This document shows positions 1-7,434 of a DNA stretch of 20,001 nt, one piece after another. Location of the stretch: positions 11,165 to 31,165 of the forward strand of contig CALMOR010000021.1 in the NCBI GenBank assembly GCA_937872165.1, in the 5' to 3' direction. Numbering within the stretch: the first letter of the stretch is position 1; each line of letters begins with the position of its first letter. The position numbers were made by a program, and so were the translations under genes. Below the pieces are notes generated by a model. The model worked only from the letters and a program-made list of their open reading frames with translations, was not told the origin of the DNA and made no database searches. This stretch comes from an uncultured Burkholderiales bacterium (GTDB taxonomy: Bacteria; Pseudomonadota; Gammaproteobacteria; Burkholderiales; Burkholderiaceae_D).

Positions 1-123
1 ACCTTCGACCTCGCGTCGGGCGTCGTCGTCGCCCGCGATCTCGTCGACGGCCTCCGCTTCGACGAGCTGGTCGCGCTCACCGGCGTGTCGCTGACGAAGG
101 CCGATCCACGGAGGGCCGCATGA
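1..123 (+). CDS. pcaJ: 3-oxoacid (probably 3-oxoadipate) CoA-transferase subunit B, C-terminal end
   Basis: Partial gene: only the last 40 codons lie in the window, reading in frame from base 1 to a TGA at 121-123. The tail has the pattern seen at the end of CoA-transferase beta subunits: a short beta strand, then a segment of the type 'L-x-D-G-x-x-F-D-E-L-x-x-x-T-G-V'. In the beta-ketoadipate pathway PcaIJ activates 3-oxoadipate with CoA from succinyl-CoA, which fits the pcaH and pcaG genes directly downstream. The stop overlaps the pcaH start in an ATGA junction, so the two are almost certainly cotranscribed. The family call rests on a short tail. The substrate (3-oxoadipate rather than another 3-oxoacid) is inferred only from the neighbours. 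Confidence 0.6.
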   Translation, partial: TFDLASGVVVARDLVDGLRFDELVALTGVSLTKADPRRAA

Positions 124-827
124 CGGATGGCGCAGCGAACGAGGCCGTGGCGCTGCCCCCGGCGTCCTATCGACGACACGCGGCCGACACGCAACCGCCC
201 TATGCCGTCGAGGCCTACGGGTCGACCAGAAAGCGGGCCCCGTCGCAACCGCCGATCGAGATGCCGCAGACGTTGTCCGAGCTGACCGGACCGCGCTTCG
301 GCAAGGCGGCGTTGCGACCCGGCGACGCGGACATGACGCGCATCGTCGTCGGGGGCCGCCTGATCGACGAGGCCGGCGGACCGGTCCGCGACGCGCTGAT
401 CGAGATCTGGCAGGCCAACGCCGCCGGCCGTTACGTGCATGCGGGCGACCGGCACGACGCGCCGCTCGATCCGCACTTCAGCGGGCTCGGCGCCGCGGTC
501 ACCGACGACGAGGGCCGCTATCGCTTCATGACCATCCGGCCGGGTGCCTATCCGTGGCGCAACCATCACAACGCGTGGCGGCCGGCGCACATCCATTTCT
601 CGCTCTTCGGCAACGCGTACGCGCAGCGGCTCGTCACGCAGATGTACTTCCCCGGCGATCCGCTGATGGCCTTCGATCCGATCTACAACAGCACCGCGGA
701 CCGGGCGGCCCGCGAGAGGTTGATCGCGGCCTTCGACTGGCAGTCGACCGAGGCCGAGTTCGCGCTCGGCTATCGCTTCGACATCGTGCTGCGCGGTCGC
801 GGCCAGACGCCGATGGGGACGCGATGA
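120..827 (+). CDS. pcaH: Protocatechuate 3,4-dioxygenase beta subunit
   Basis: The 235-residue beta chain carries the non-haem Fe(III) that cleaves protocatechuate between the two hydroxyls to 3-carboxy-cis,cis-muconate, in the cytoplasm. All four iron ligands of the intradiol family are visible: Tyr105 (in AAGRYVH), Tyr144 (in PGAYPW), and His157 and His159 (in RPAHIHF). Arg154 precedes the histidine pair as in the Pseudomonas enzyme. The core motif EIWQANAAGRY at 95-105 is typical. The first 75 residues form the usual beta-chain N-terminal extension. The start is the ATG of an ATGA overlap with the upstream CoA-transferase gene, with a GGAGG ribosome site just upstream at about 110-114. It partners with pcaG, 31 bases downstream. 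Confidence 0.97.
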   Translation: MTDGAANEAVALPPASYRRHAADTQPPYAVEAYGSTRKRAPSQPPIEMPQTLSELTGPRFGKAALRPGDADMTRIVVGGRLIDEAGGPVRDALIEIWQANAAGRYVHAGDRHDAPLDPHFSGLGAAVTDDEGRYRFMTIRPGAYPWRNHHNAWRPAHIHFSLFGNAYAQRLVTQMYFPGDPLMAFDPIYNSTADRAARERLIAAFDWQSTEAEFALGYRFDIVLRGRGQTPMGTR

Positions 828-858
828 GGACCGCGATGAACACGGCGACGAAGACGCG

Positions 859-1443
859 ATGATCGAGCGCACGACGACCTCGCAGACCGTCGGTCCCTAC
901 CTGCACATCGGGCTGGCCCCGCGGAACTGCGCCGACATCCCGTTCGGCGGTCGCACCGATCAGCCGGACCGCATCGTCGTCGACGGCGCGGTGTTCGACG
1001 GCGACGGGGCGCCGCTGACGGACGGGATGATCGAGATCTGGCAGGCCGACGCCGCCGGTCGCTTCGCGCATCCCGACGATCCGCGCTCGAGTCTCGACGA
1101 GGCCGCGCGCGACGCGTCGGGCTTCGGGCGCATCCCGACCGGGGACGAGGGACGCTTCCGCTTCACGACCGTCAAGCCCGGTCGCGTGCCCGCGCCCGAC
1201 GGATCGTTGCAGGCGCCGCATCTCGTCGTCGCCTTCTTCGCGCGCGGGTTGCTGAGGCACCTGTCGACGCGCCTCTACTTCGCCGACGAGAGCGAAGCCA
1301 ACGGCGAGGACTTCGTGCTCGGCCTCGTGCCGGCCGCGCGACGCGGCACGCTGATCGCGCAGGCGGTCGGACCGATGCGCTATCGATGGACGTTGACGCT
1401 GCAGTCGGACGCCGTCGGCGAGACCGTGTTCTTCGACTTCTGA
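859..1443 (+). CDS. pcaG: Protocatechuate 3,4-dioxygenase alpha subunit
   Basis: This 194-residue protein is the non-iron alpha chain that pairs with PcaH to build the dioxygenase. It opens with the alpha-chain signature TSQTVGPYLHIGL (7-19) and has the family motif EIWQADAAGRF (59-69), where Phe69 replaces the beta-chain iron-ligand Tyr, as expected for alpha. A GDEGRFRF beta segment lies at 96-103. Arg133 falls at the position recalled as the substrate-carboxylate arginine of the Pseudomonas alpha chain. No other start is in frame upstream near pcaH, and the ribosome site is weak (GAAGA). The stop codon at 1441-1443 runs into an inverted repeat that may separate this gene from the transporter genes. 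Confidence 0.96.
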   Translation: MIERTTTSQTVGPYLHIGLAPRNCADIPFGGRTDQPDRIVVDGAVFDGDGAPLTDGMIEIWQADAAGRFAHPDDPRSSLDEAARDASGFGRIPTGDEGRFRFTTVKPGRVPAPDGSLQAPHLVVAFFARGLLRHLSTRLYFADESEANGEDFVLGLVPAARRGTLIAQAVGPMRYRWTLTLQSDAVGETVFFDF

Positions 1444-1467
1444 CACCGATCGACGCATCGGTGTCGG
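1440..1467. repeat. Inverted repeat at the end of pcaG
   Basis: GACACCGAT (1442-1450) and ATCGGTGTC (1457-1465) are perfect reverse complements around a six-base loop. They can be extended to 11 pairs (1440-1467) with one G-T pair. The repeat begins inside the pcaG stop codon. No T-run follows, so it is not a classic intrinsic terminator. It could be an mRNA-stabilising or attenuating hairpin, or a DNA operator for the transporter genes downstream. Confidence 0.5.
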
Positions 1468-1475
1468 CGCCTATG

Positions 1476-1491
1476 GTCGCGGACCCGCGAC
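1476..1491. repeat. Short inverted repeat in the pcaG to binding-protein spacer
   Basis: GTCGCG (1476-1481) and CGCGAC (1486-1491) form a perfect six-base inverted repeat with a GACC loop. It lies ten bases after the larger repeat and about 50 bases before the start of the substrate-binding protein. It could be an operator half-site pair or part of a leader structure. In DNA this GC-rich such a match has some chance of being accidental. Confidence 0.3.
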
Positions 1492-1543
1492 GCTTGTACT
1501 GTTCGCTTCCCTTTCGACGACGACGAGTACCCAGGAGACCCCG

Positions 1544-2734
1544 ATGATCCGCGTCCCGATCCGCCCGCTGCTGTCGAGCCTCGCGTTGCTGGCCGCGCTG
1601 CCGCTGACCTCGATCGCCGCCGACACCGTCAAGGTCGGCGTCATCGCGGAGATGACCGGCAGCTTCGCCGACTTCGGCCGGCAGATGACGACCGGCGCGA
1701 AGGCGTACATCCGGGAGCACGGCGACACGGTCGCGGGCAGGAAGATCGAGCTGATCGTCCGCGATGTCGGAGGTCCGTCGCCCGACGTCTCGAAGCGGCT
1801 CGCGCAGGAGCTGGTCGTCAAGGACAACGTCGACTTCCTCGCCGGCTTCGGGCTGACGCCGAACGCGCTGGCGGTCGCGCCGATCGCGACCGAAGCGAAG
1901 AAGCCGACGATCATCATGAACGCCGCGACGTCGATCATCACCACCAAGTCGCCGTACCTGACGCGCGTGTCGATGACGCTGCCGCAGGTCACGGCGCCGC
2001 TCGGCGACTGGGCCTACCGGAACGGCATTCGCAAGGTCTACACCGCGGTCGCCGACTACGGTCCCGGCTACGATGCCGAGGCCGCGTTCAAGAAGAGCTT
2101 CACCGCGCTCGGCGGTCAGATCACCGGCGACGTGCGGATGCCGCTGACCAATCCCGACTACGGCCCGTTCGTCCAGCGCATCAAGGACTCGAAGCCGGAC
2201 GCGGTCTTCGTGTTCGTGCCGGCCGGCGAGTCCGCGGTGGGCTTCATGAAGGCCTATGCGGAGCGCGGCCTCGCGGCAGCCGGCATCCGCCTGATCGCGA
2301 CCGGCGACATGACCGACGACGGCGTCATCGACGCGCTCGGCGCCAGCGCGGTCGGGATCATCACCACCCATCACTACTCGGCCGCTCACGAGTCGCCGGA
2401 GAACAAGGCGTTCCTCGCGGCCTATGCGGCCGTCGACCCGAACCACCGTCCCAACTTCATGGCCGTGGGCGGCTACGACGCAATGGCGGTGATCTATTCG
2501 GTGGTCCGGCAGCTGAACGGCAACGTCGATCCCGACAAGGCGATGGCGCTGATCAAGGGCATGAAGATCGCGAGCCCGCGCGGCCCGGTCGAGATCGAGG
2601 CCGACACGCGCGACGTGACGCAGAACGTCTACGTGCGCGAGGTCAAGCGCGTCGACGGCAAGCTCTACAACGTGGAGTTCTTCACGACGCCGGCCGTGAA
2701 GGACCCGGGCAAGGAAGCGGCCCGGCAGCCATGA
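1544..2734 (+). CDS. ABC transporter periplasmic substrate-binding protein (Leu/Ile/Val-binding type), probably for an aromatic acid
   Basis: This 396-residue exported protein starts with a Sec signal peptide: arginines at 3 and 7, a hydrophobic core at about 9-22, and a cleavage site after Ala25 or Ala26 (SIAA-D). The mature part begins VKVGVIAEMTG, the opening strand of type I periplasmic binding proteins (Peripla_BP_6). The length is normal for this class. A clear ribosome site AGGAGA (1533-1538) precedes the ATG. It is the first of five transporter genes lying between pcaHG and pobA, so the likely ligand is 4-hydroxybenzoate, protocatechuate or a related aromatic acid. The fold alone would also allow amino acids. 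The ligand is inference; the family is secure. Confidence 0.9.
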   Translation: MIRVPIRPLLSSLALLAALPLTSIAADTVKVGVIAEMTGSFADFGRQMTTGAKAYIREHGDTVAGRKIELIVRDVGGPSPDVSKRLAQELVVKDNVDFLAGFGLTPNALAVAPIATEAKKPTIIMNAATSIITTKSPYLTRVSMTLPQVTAPLGDWAYRNGIRKVYTAVADYGPGYDAEAAFKKSFTALGGQITGDVRMPLTNPDYGPFVQRIKDSKPDAVFVFVPAGESAVGFMKAYAERGLAAAGIRLIATGDMTDDGVIDALGASAVGIITTHHYSAAHESPENKAFLAAYAAVDPNHRPNFMAVGGYDAMAVIYSVVRQLNGNVDPDKAMALIKGMKIASPRGPVEIEADTRDVTQNVYVREVKRVDGKLYNVEFFTTPAVKDPGKEAARQP

Positions 2735-2813
2735 CGGGGAGCCGCGCGACGGCCGGCCTGCCGCGGGCCGCGACGCCGCGTCGTGGTCGGTCGCGCCGTC
2801 GTCCGGGCCGTCG

Positions 2814-3683
2814 ATGACCGTCCCGCTCGGCGTCCTCTTCGACGGCATCGCGTACGGGATGCTGCTCTTCCTGATCTCGGTCGGCCTGTCGGTCACGATG
2901 GGACTGATGCGCTTCATCAACCTCGCACACGGCGTGTTCGCGATGGCCGGCGGCTATCTGGGCGCGACGCTCGCGCGAGGCCACGACGTCGACTTCCTCG
3001 CCGCGCTGCCGCTCGCCTTCGCGGGCGGCGCGATCCTCGGTCTCGTGCTCGAACGCGGTCTCTATCGGCACCTCTACCGGCGCGGACCGCTCGACCAGGT
3101 GCTGCTCACGGTGGGCATCCTCTTCGTCGCGACCGCGGTCGCGATCTACGTCTTCGGATCGCAGCAGCAGCCGATCGCATTGCCCGCCTCGTTGCAGGGC
3201 CGGTTCGAACTGATGGGTGTCGAGCTGTCGCGCTATCGGCTGTTCCTCGTCGCGTGCGGCATCGTCGTCACGTTCGCGCTGGTGTATGGCCTCGAAGGCA
3301 CGCGCTTCGGCGCACGGGTGCGGGCGTCGGTCGATCGCCAGCCCGTCGCCGAGGCGATGGGCATCCGCGTCGACCGCGTCTTCCAGGTCACGTTCGCGAT
3401 CGGCAGCGGCCTCGCGGCGCTGGGCGGCGCGCTCGGCATCGACGTGCTGGGCCTCGATGCGAACTTCGCGCAGCGTTACCTCGTCTACTTCCTCCTCGTC
3501 GTCGTCGTCGGCGGTCCGGGTTCCATCGTCGGCACGCTGGTCGCGGCGCTGCTGCTCGGTGTCGCCGACGTGGCCGGCAAGTACTACGTGCCCGAGATCG
3601 GCGCGTTCGTCGTCTACGCCGCGATGATCGTGCTGCTGTCGCTGTTCCCGCACGGGCTGTCCGCGAAGCGGCGTGCGAAGTGA
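2814..3683 (+). CDS. Branched-chain-type ABC transporter permease, LivH family
   Basis: A 289-residue inner-membrane permease with about eight hydrophobic segments. The family segment 'MRFINLAHGVFAMAGGYLGA' lies near residue 32, and the region around 220-240 (YFLLVVVVGGPGSIVGTLVA) matches the conserved LivH loop that contacts the ATPase. It pairs with the LivM-type protein to form the membrane channel. The start is ATG 2814; no better in-frame start lies just upstream and no strong ribosome site is visible, so coupling to the binding-protein gene 79 bases upstream is possible. Its TGA stop overlaps the next gene's GTG start as GTGA. Confidence 0.93.
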   Translation: MTVPLGVLFDGIAYGMLLFLISVGLSVTMGLMRFINLAHGVFAMAGGYLGATLARGHDVDFLAALPLAFAGGAILGLVLERGLYRHLYRRGPLDQVLLTVGILFVATAVAIYVFGSQQQPIALPASLQGRFELMGVELSRYRLFLVACGIVVTFALVYGLEGTRFGARVRASVDRQPVAEAMGIRVDRVFQVTFAIGSGLAALGGALGIDVLGLDANFAQRYLVYFLLVVVVGGPGSIVGTLVAALLLGVADVAGKYYVPEIGAFVVYAAMIVLLSLFPHGLSAKRRAK

Positions 3684-4693
3684 CGCCGCAGGCCCCGGCG
3701 CCGACGAGCGCGTCGTCATCCGTCGCGCGACTCGCCCGTCGCGAGCGCTGGAAACCGGGCGAGCTCGTCTTCTGGCTCGCGGTCGGCTCGGCGTACTTCG
3801 TGTTCCCCCAGAACCTCGTCCTCGCGACGCAGGTCCTCGTCGCGGGCCTGTTCGCGCTGTCGCTCGATCTGATCCTCGGCTATGCGGGCATCGTCACGCT
3901 GGGTCATGCGGCGTTCTTCGGCGTCGGTGCGTACACCGCCGGCCTGATCGCGAAGCACGGCTGGGGCGAACCCTTCAGCGGGCTGCTGTGCGCGGCGGTC
4001 GTCTCGGCCTTCGTCGGCTGGATCACGAGCTTCCTCGTGCTGCGCGGCGGCGACCTCGCGCGGCTGATGACGACGCTCGGCATCGCATCGCTGCTCTACG
4101 AGATCGCGAATCGCGCCACGGTCGTCACCGGCGGCGTCGATGGCCTGCAGGGCGTCGAGATGGCGAAGGTCCTCGGCATCTTCCCGTTCGACCTCTACGG
4201 CCGCACCGGTTTCGTCTACACCTTCGCGGTCGTGCTGCTGCTCTTCGCAGCGGCGCGCGCATGGATCGGTTCGCCGTACGGCCTCTCGCTGCGGACCATC
4301 CGCGAGAACCCGGTGCGCGCCCGGGCGATCGGCGTGCCGCTGCAGCGCCGGCTGGTGACCGCGTACGTCGTCGCGGCCGCCATCGCCGGCGTGGCCGGCG
4401 CCCTGCTCACGCAGACGACGCAGTTCGTCGGCCTCGACGTGCTGAGCTTCCAGCGCTCGGCCGATCTGCTGATCATGCTGATCGTCGGCGGCACCGCCAC
4501 GTTGTACGGCGGCTTCGTCGGTGCCGCGCTGTTCATCGTCGTGCAGGACCGGCTCGCGAGCGTCGACCCGGTGTACTGGTTGTTCTGGCTCGGCGTGCTG
4601 CTGATCGCGACGACGCTGTTCCTGCGTCGCGGCGTCGTCGGCAGCCTGATGGCGTGGCGCGATGCGCGACGGGCGGCGGCCGCGCGTCCATGA
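3680..4693 (+). CDS. Branched-chain-type ABC transporter permease, LivM family
   Basis: A 337-residue inner-membrane permease. The start chosen is GTG at 3680, whose bases overlap the preceding stop (GTGA). This gives an N-terminus of about 25 polar residues before the first hydrophobic segment and fits tight translational coupling. The frame is open much further upstream (to about 2783), but that part is the shadow of the livH-type gene. The LivM signature 'LGYAGIVTLGHAAFFGVGAY' lies near residue 70, and the EAA-like stretch TIRENPVRARAIGVP near 210. It is followed by an ATGA overlap with the ATPase gene. Function: second half of the membrane channel of the aromatic-acid importer. Confidence 0.92.
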   Translation: MTPQAPAPTSASSSVARLARRERWKPGELVFWLAVGSAYFVFPQNLVLATQVLVAGLFALSLDLILGYAGIVTLGHAAFFGVGAYTAGLIAKHGWGEPFSGLLCAAVVSAFVGWITSFLVLRGGDLARLMTTLGIASLLYEIANRATVVTGGVDGLQGVEMAKVLGIFPFDLYGRTGFVYTFAVVLLLFAAARAWIGSPYGLSLRTIRENPVRARAIGVPLQRRLVTAYVVAAAIAGVAGALLTQTTQFVGLDVLSFQRSADLLIMLIVGGTATLYGGFVGAALFIVVQDRLASVDPVYWLFWLGVLLIATTLFLRRGVVGSLMAWRDARRAAAARP

Positions 4694-5463
4694 CCGCCAT
4701 CCTCGAGACGCGCGCGTTGTGCAAGTCCTTCGGTGCGCTGGAGGTCACGCAGGCCGTCGACCTGTCGCTCGAGGCCGGCGCCCGCCACGCGTTGATCGGG
4801 CCCAACGGCGCCGGCAAGACGACGCTCGTCGATCAGCTCACCGGCGTCTTGCGTCCCACCGGCGGCGCGGTGCTGATCGACGGCGACGACGTGACCCGGC
4901 TGACGGTCGAGGAACGCGTGAGACGCGGACTGTCGCGCACCTTCCAGATCACCACGCTGTTCGCCCGCCTGACGCCGTTCGAAGCGGTCGCGGCCGCGCT
5001 CCTCGAACGCGACGCGACGCGCATCGGCTTCGCGGGTCGATGGTTCGGGGGTGTGTCGCGACGGCGTGCACAACTCGACGAGGCCGAAGCGCTGCTCGCA
5101 TCGATCGGCCTCGCGCGCGATGCCGACACGCCGACCCATGCGCTCGCCTACGGCCGCCAGCGCATCCTCGAGATCGCGCTCGCACTGGCCGCGAAGCCGC
5201 GCGTGCTGCTGCTCGACGAGCCCGCGGCCGGCATACCCGAAGGCGAGAGCGACGAGCTGCTCGCGGTGCTCGACGCGTTGCCGGCCGAGGTCGCGATCCT
5301 CCTGATCGAACACGACATGAGCCTGGTGTTCCGCTTCGCGCGGCAGATCACGGTGCTGGTCGGCGGCCGGGTGCTCGTGACCGGCGCGCCCGAAGCGATC
5401 GCCGCGGACCCGCGCGTGCGCGAGGTGTATCTGGGCGAGCGTGTCGAGCCGGGCATGCACTGA
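4690..5463 (+). CDS. Branched-chain-type ABC transporter ATP-binding protein, LivG family
   Basis: A 257-residue cytoplasmic ATPase. It shows Walker A GPNGAGKT (37-44), the LivG motif RGLSRTFQ (79-86), a Walker B stretch VLLLDEP (172-178) followed by AAG, and the switch histidine in IEHDM (206-210). The signature loop reads LAYGRQR (152-158) rather than the common LSYGQQR. The reading frame is open for about 1 kb upstream in the shadow of the permease gene, but homology starts at the ATG at 4690, which overlaps the permease stop as ATGA. It energises the importer together with the LivF-type partner that begins one base after its stop. Confidence 0.93.
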   Translation: MTAILETRALCKSFGALEVTQAVDLSLEAGARHALIGPNGAGKTTLVDQLTGVLRPTGGAVLIDGDDVTRLTVEERVRRGLSRTFQITTLFARLTPFEAVAAALLERDATRIGFAGRWFGGVSRRRAQLDEAEALLASIGLARDADTPTHALAYGRQRILEIALALAAKPRVLLLDEPAAGIPEGESDELLAVLDALPAEVAILLIEHDMSLVFRFARQITVLVGGRVLVTGAPEAIAADPRVREVYLGERVEPGMH

Positions 5464-5464
5464 G

Positions 5465-6178
5465 ATGAACGCCCCGTTGCTCGCGATCGAGGGTCTCCGC
5501 TCGGGTTATGGCGAAGCGGTCGTCGTCGACGGCTGTTCGTTCGCGATACGGACCGGCGAGGCGGTGGCGCTGCTCGGCCGCAACGGCGTCGGCAAGACCA
5601 CGCTGCTCGTGACGCTGATGGGTCTGGCGCGCGTGCACGGCGGCTCGATGCGCTGGAAGGACCGCGACCTGTCGACGATGCGCACCAGCGACCGTGCGCG
5701 GCTCGGCATCGGCTGGGTGCCGCAGGAGCGCGCGGTGTTTCCTTCGCTGACGGTCGAGGAGAACCTGACCGTCACCGCGTTGCCGGGCCCGTGGTCGCTC
5801 GCCCGCGTGTACGCGCTCTTCCCGCGTCTCGCGGAACGGCGCCGCAACTTCGGCAACGAGCTGTCGGGCGGCGAGCAGCAGATGCTCGCGATGGGCCGCG
5901 CGTTGATGCTGAACCCGGCACTGCTGCTGCTCGACGAGCCGCTCGAAGGACTCGCGCCGGTGATCGTCGACGAACTCTCCTCCGCCATCGCATCGATGGT
6001 GGAGGACGAGGGACAGGCGGTGATCCTGGTCGAGCAGCACGTCGAGCAGGCGCTGTCGCTGACGCATCGGGCGATCGTGCTCGAGCGAGGACGGATCGCG
6101 CACGAAGGCAGCAGCACGACGTTGCGCGCCGACCCGCACGCGCTCGAGCGTTGGATCGGCGTGCGGGTCGCCGCTTGA
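5465..6178 (+). CDS. Branched-chain-type ABC transporter ATP-binding protein, LivF family
   Basis: A 237-residue cytoplasmic ATPase. It shows Walker A GRNGVGKT (38-45), a Q-loop in GWVPQER, an intact signature LSGGEQQ, Walker B LLLLDEP followed by LEGLAP (the usual LivF 'EGLAP' element), and the switch histidine in VEQHVEQ. ATG 5465 is chosen over GTG 5441 because LivF proteins start only a few residues before the first strand, and ATG 5465 sits in a TGAGATG junction with the upstream gene. It completes the five-gene importer. Eleven bases separate its stop from the preferred pobA start. Confidence 0.93.
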   Translation: MNAPLLAIEGLRSGYGEAVVVDGCSFAIRTGEAVALLGRNGVGKTTLLVTLMGLARVHGGSMRWKDRDLSTMRTSDRARLGIGWVPQERAVFPSLTVEENLTVTALPGPWSLARVYALFPRLAERRRNFGNELSGGEQQMLAMGRALMLNPALLLLDEPLEGLAPVIVDELSSAIASMVEDEGQAVILVEQHVEQALSLTHRAIVLERGRIAHEGSSTTLRADPHALERWIGVRVAA

Positions 6179-6189
6179 GGATGGATTCC

Positions 6190-7368
6190 ATGCGCACACA
6201 GGTCGCCATCGTCGGCGCCGGACCGGCCGGACTGCTGCTCGGTCATCTGCTCCATCGCGCCGGCATCGACAGCGTCATCGTCGAGCGGCACGACCGTCGT
6301 CATGCCGAGGAGCGCATCCGCGCGGGCGTGCTCGAGCAGGGCACCGTCGACACGCTCGACGAGGCGGGGGTCGGCGAGCGCATGCACCGCGAGGGGCTGC
6401 CGCACGACGGCATCGAACTGCTGTTCGACGGCACGCGCCATCGCATCGACCTGAAGGCGCTGTCGGGCGGCAGGTCGATCCGCGTGTACGGGCAGCACGA
6501 GGTCGTGAAGGACCTCATCGCCGCGCGCCTCGAGAGCGGACGGCCGCTGATCTTCGAAGCGACGGACGTCGCGCTGCACGGCCTCGACGGCCGGACGCCG
6601 TCGCTGACCTTCGCGGTGGACGGAGAGGAGCGGCGCATCGACTGCGACTACGTCGCCGGCTGCGACGGCTTCCACGGCGTGTCGCGCGGCGCCGTTCCCG
6701 ACGGCGTGCTGAAGGTCTTCGAGCGCGTCTATCCGTTCGCATGGCTCGGCATCCTCGCCGATGCCGCGCCGTCGCTCGACGAGCTGGTCTACGCCAACCA
6801 TCCGAGCGGCTTCGCGTTGTTCTCGATGCGTTCGGACAAGGTCACGCGGCTCTATCTGCAATGCGAGCCCGACGAGGACCTCGCCGCGTGGAGCGACGCG
6901 CGCATCTGGGACGAGCTGCACGAGCGGCTCGCCTGCGACGACGGATGGACGCCGAACGAGGGTCCGATCCTGCAGCGGGGCGTGACCCCGATGCGCAGCT
7001 TCGTCGCCGAGCCGATGCGCCATGGCCGGCTGTTCCTCGCCGGCGACGCCGCGCACATCGTGCCGCCGACCGGCGCGAAGGGGATGAACCTCGCGGTCGC
7101 CGACGTGCGCGTGCTGGCGCAGGCGCTGGCGGCGCACTACGGGGGGCTCGGCGACGAGAAGCTCGCCGCCTACTCGACGACCTGCCTGCGTCGCGTCTGG
7201 CGTGCCGAGCACTACTCGTGGTGGATGACGTCGATGCTGCATCGCTTTCGCGACAACACGCCGTTCATGGATCGACTGCAGCGCTCGGAGCTCGACTACG
7301 TGACGTCGTCGGAGGCGGGCGGCCGCATGCTCGCGGAGAACTACGTGGGCCTGCCGTTCGGCGATTGA
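6190..7368 (+). CDS. pobA: 4-hydroxybenzoate 3-monooxygenase (p-hydroxybenzoate hydroxylase)
   Basis: A 392-residue FAD enzyme converting 4-hydroxybenzoate, NAD(P)H and O2 to protocatechuate, the substrate of PcaHG. It aligns almost without gaps to the 394-residue Pseudomonas enzyme as recalled. Visible features are the FAD motif GAGPAG (9-14), Arg44, Asp159 in CDG, the substrate residues Tyr201, Ser212, Arg214 and Tyr222, the loop PPTGAKGMN with Pro293 and Asn300, and Tyr385. The NADPH-linked residues Arg33, Arg42, Arg44, His162 and Arg269 are kept, while positions 34 and 38 are His. ATG 6190 is preferred over ATG 6181: a GAGG site at 6177-6180 is correctly spaced for it, and it gives the family N-terminus MRTQVAIVGAGPAG. 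It is the last gene of the operon. Confidence 0.97.
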   Translation: MRTQVAIVGAGPAGLLLGHLLHRAGIDSVIVERHDRRHAEERIRAGVLEQGTVDTLDEAGVGERMHREGLPHDGIELLFDGTRHRIDLKALSGGRSIRVYGQHEVVKDLIAARLESGRPLIFEATDVALHGLDGRTPSLTFAVDGEERRIDCDYVAGCDGFHGVSRGAVPDGVLKVFERVYPFAWLGILADAAPSLDELVYANHPSGFALFSMRSDKVTRLYLQCEPDEDLAAWSDARIWDELHERLACDDGWTPNEGPILQRGVTPMRSFVAEPMRHGRLFLAGDAAHIVPPTGAKGMNLAVADVRVLAQALAAHYGGLGDEKLAAYSTTCLRRVWRAEHYSWWMTSMLHRFRDNTPFMDRLQRSELDYVTSSEAGGRMLAENYVGLPFGD

Positions 7369-7409
7369 CGGAGCGCCGCGGGGGCGGCTTCGTGCGGTCC
7401 TGCGGCTGG

Positions 7410-7426
7410 TCGGCCGTCCGGGCCGA
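7410..7426. terminator. Possible bidirectional hairpin between pobA and the dehydrogenase gene
   Basis: TCGGCC (7410-7415) and GGCCGA (7421-7426) form a six-base stem with a five-base loop in the 66-base gap between two convergent genes. No T-run follows on either side, so an intrinsic terminator is possible but not shown. Confidence 0.3.
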
Positions 7427-7434
7427 GCGACCGG

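Noticed and set aside
1172..2920. A 582-codon open frame on the minus strand opposite pcaG and the binding-protein gene
   Set aside because: Its protein is Arg/Asp/His-rich with no domain, and it runs antisense to genes with clear homology. Long antisense frames are common in DNA this GC-rich.
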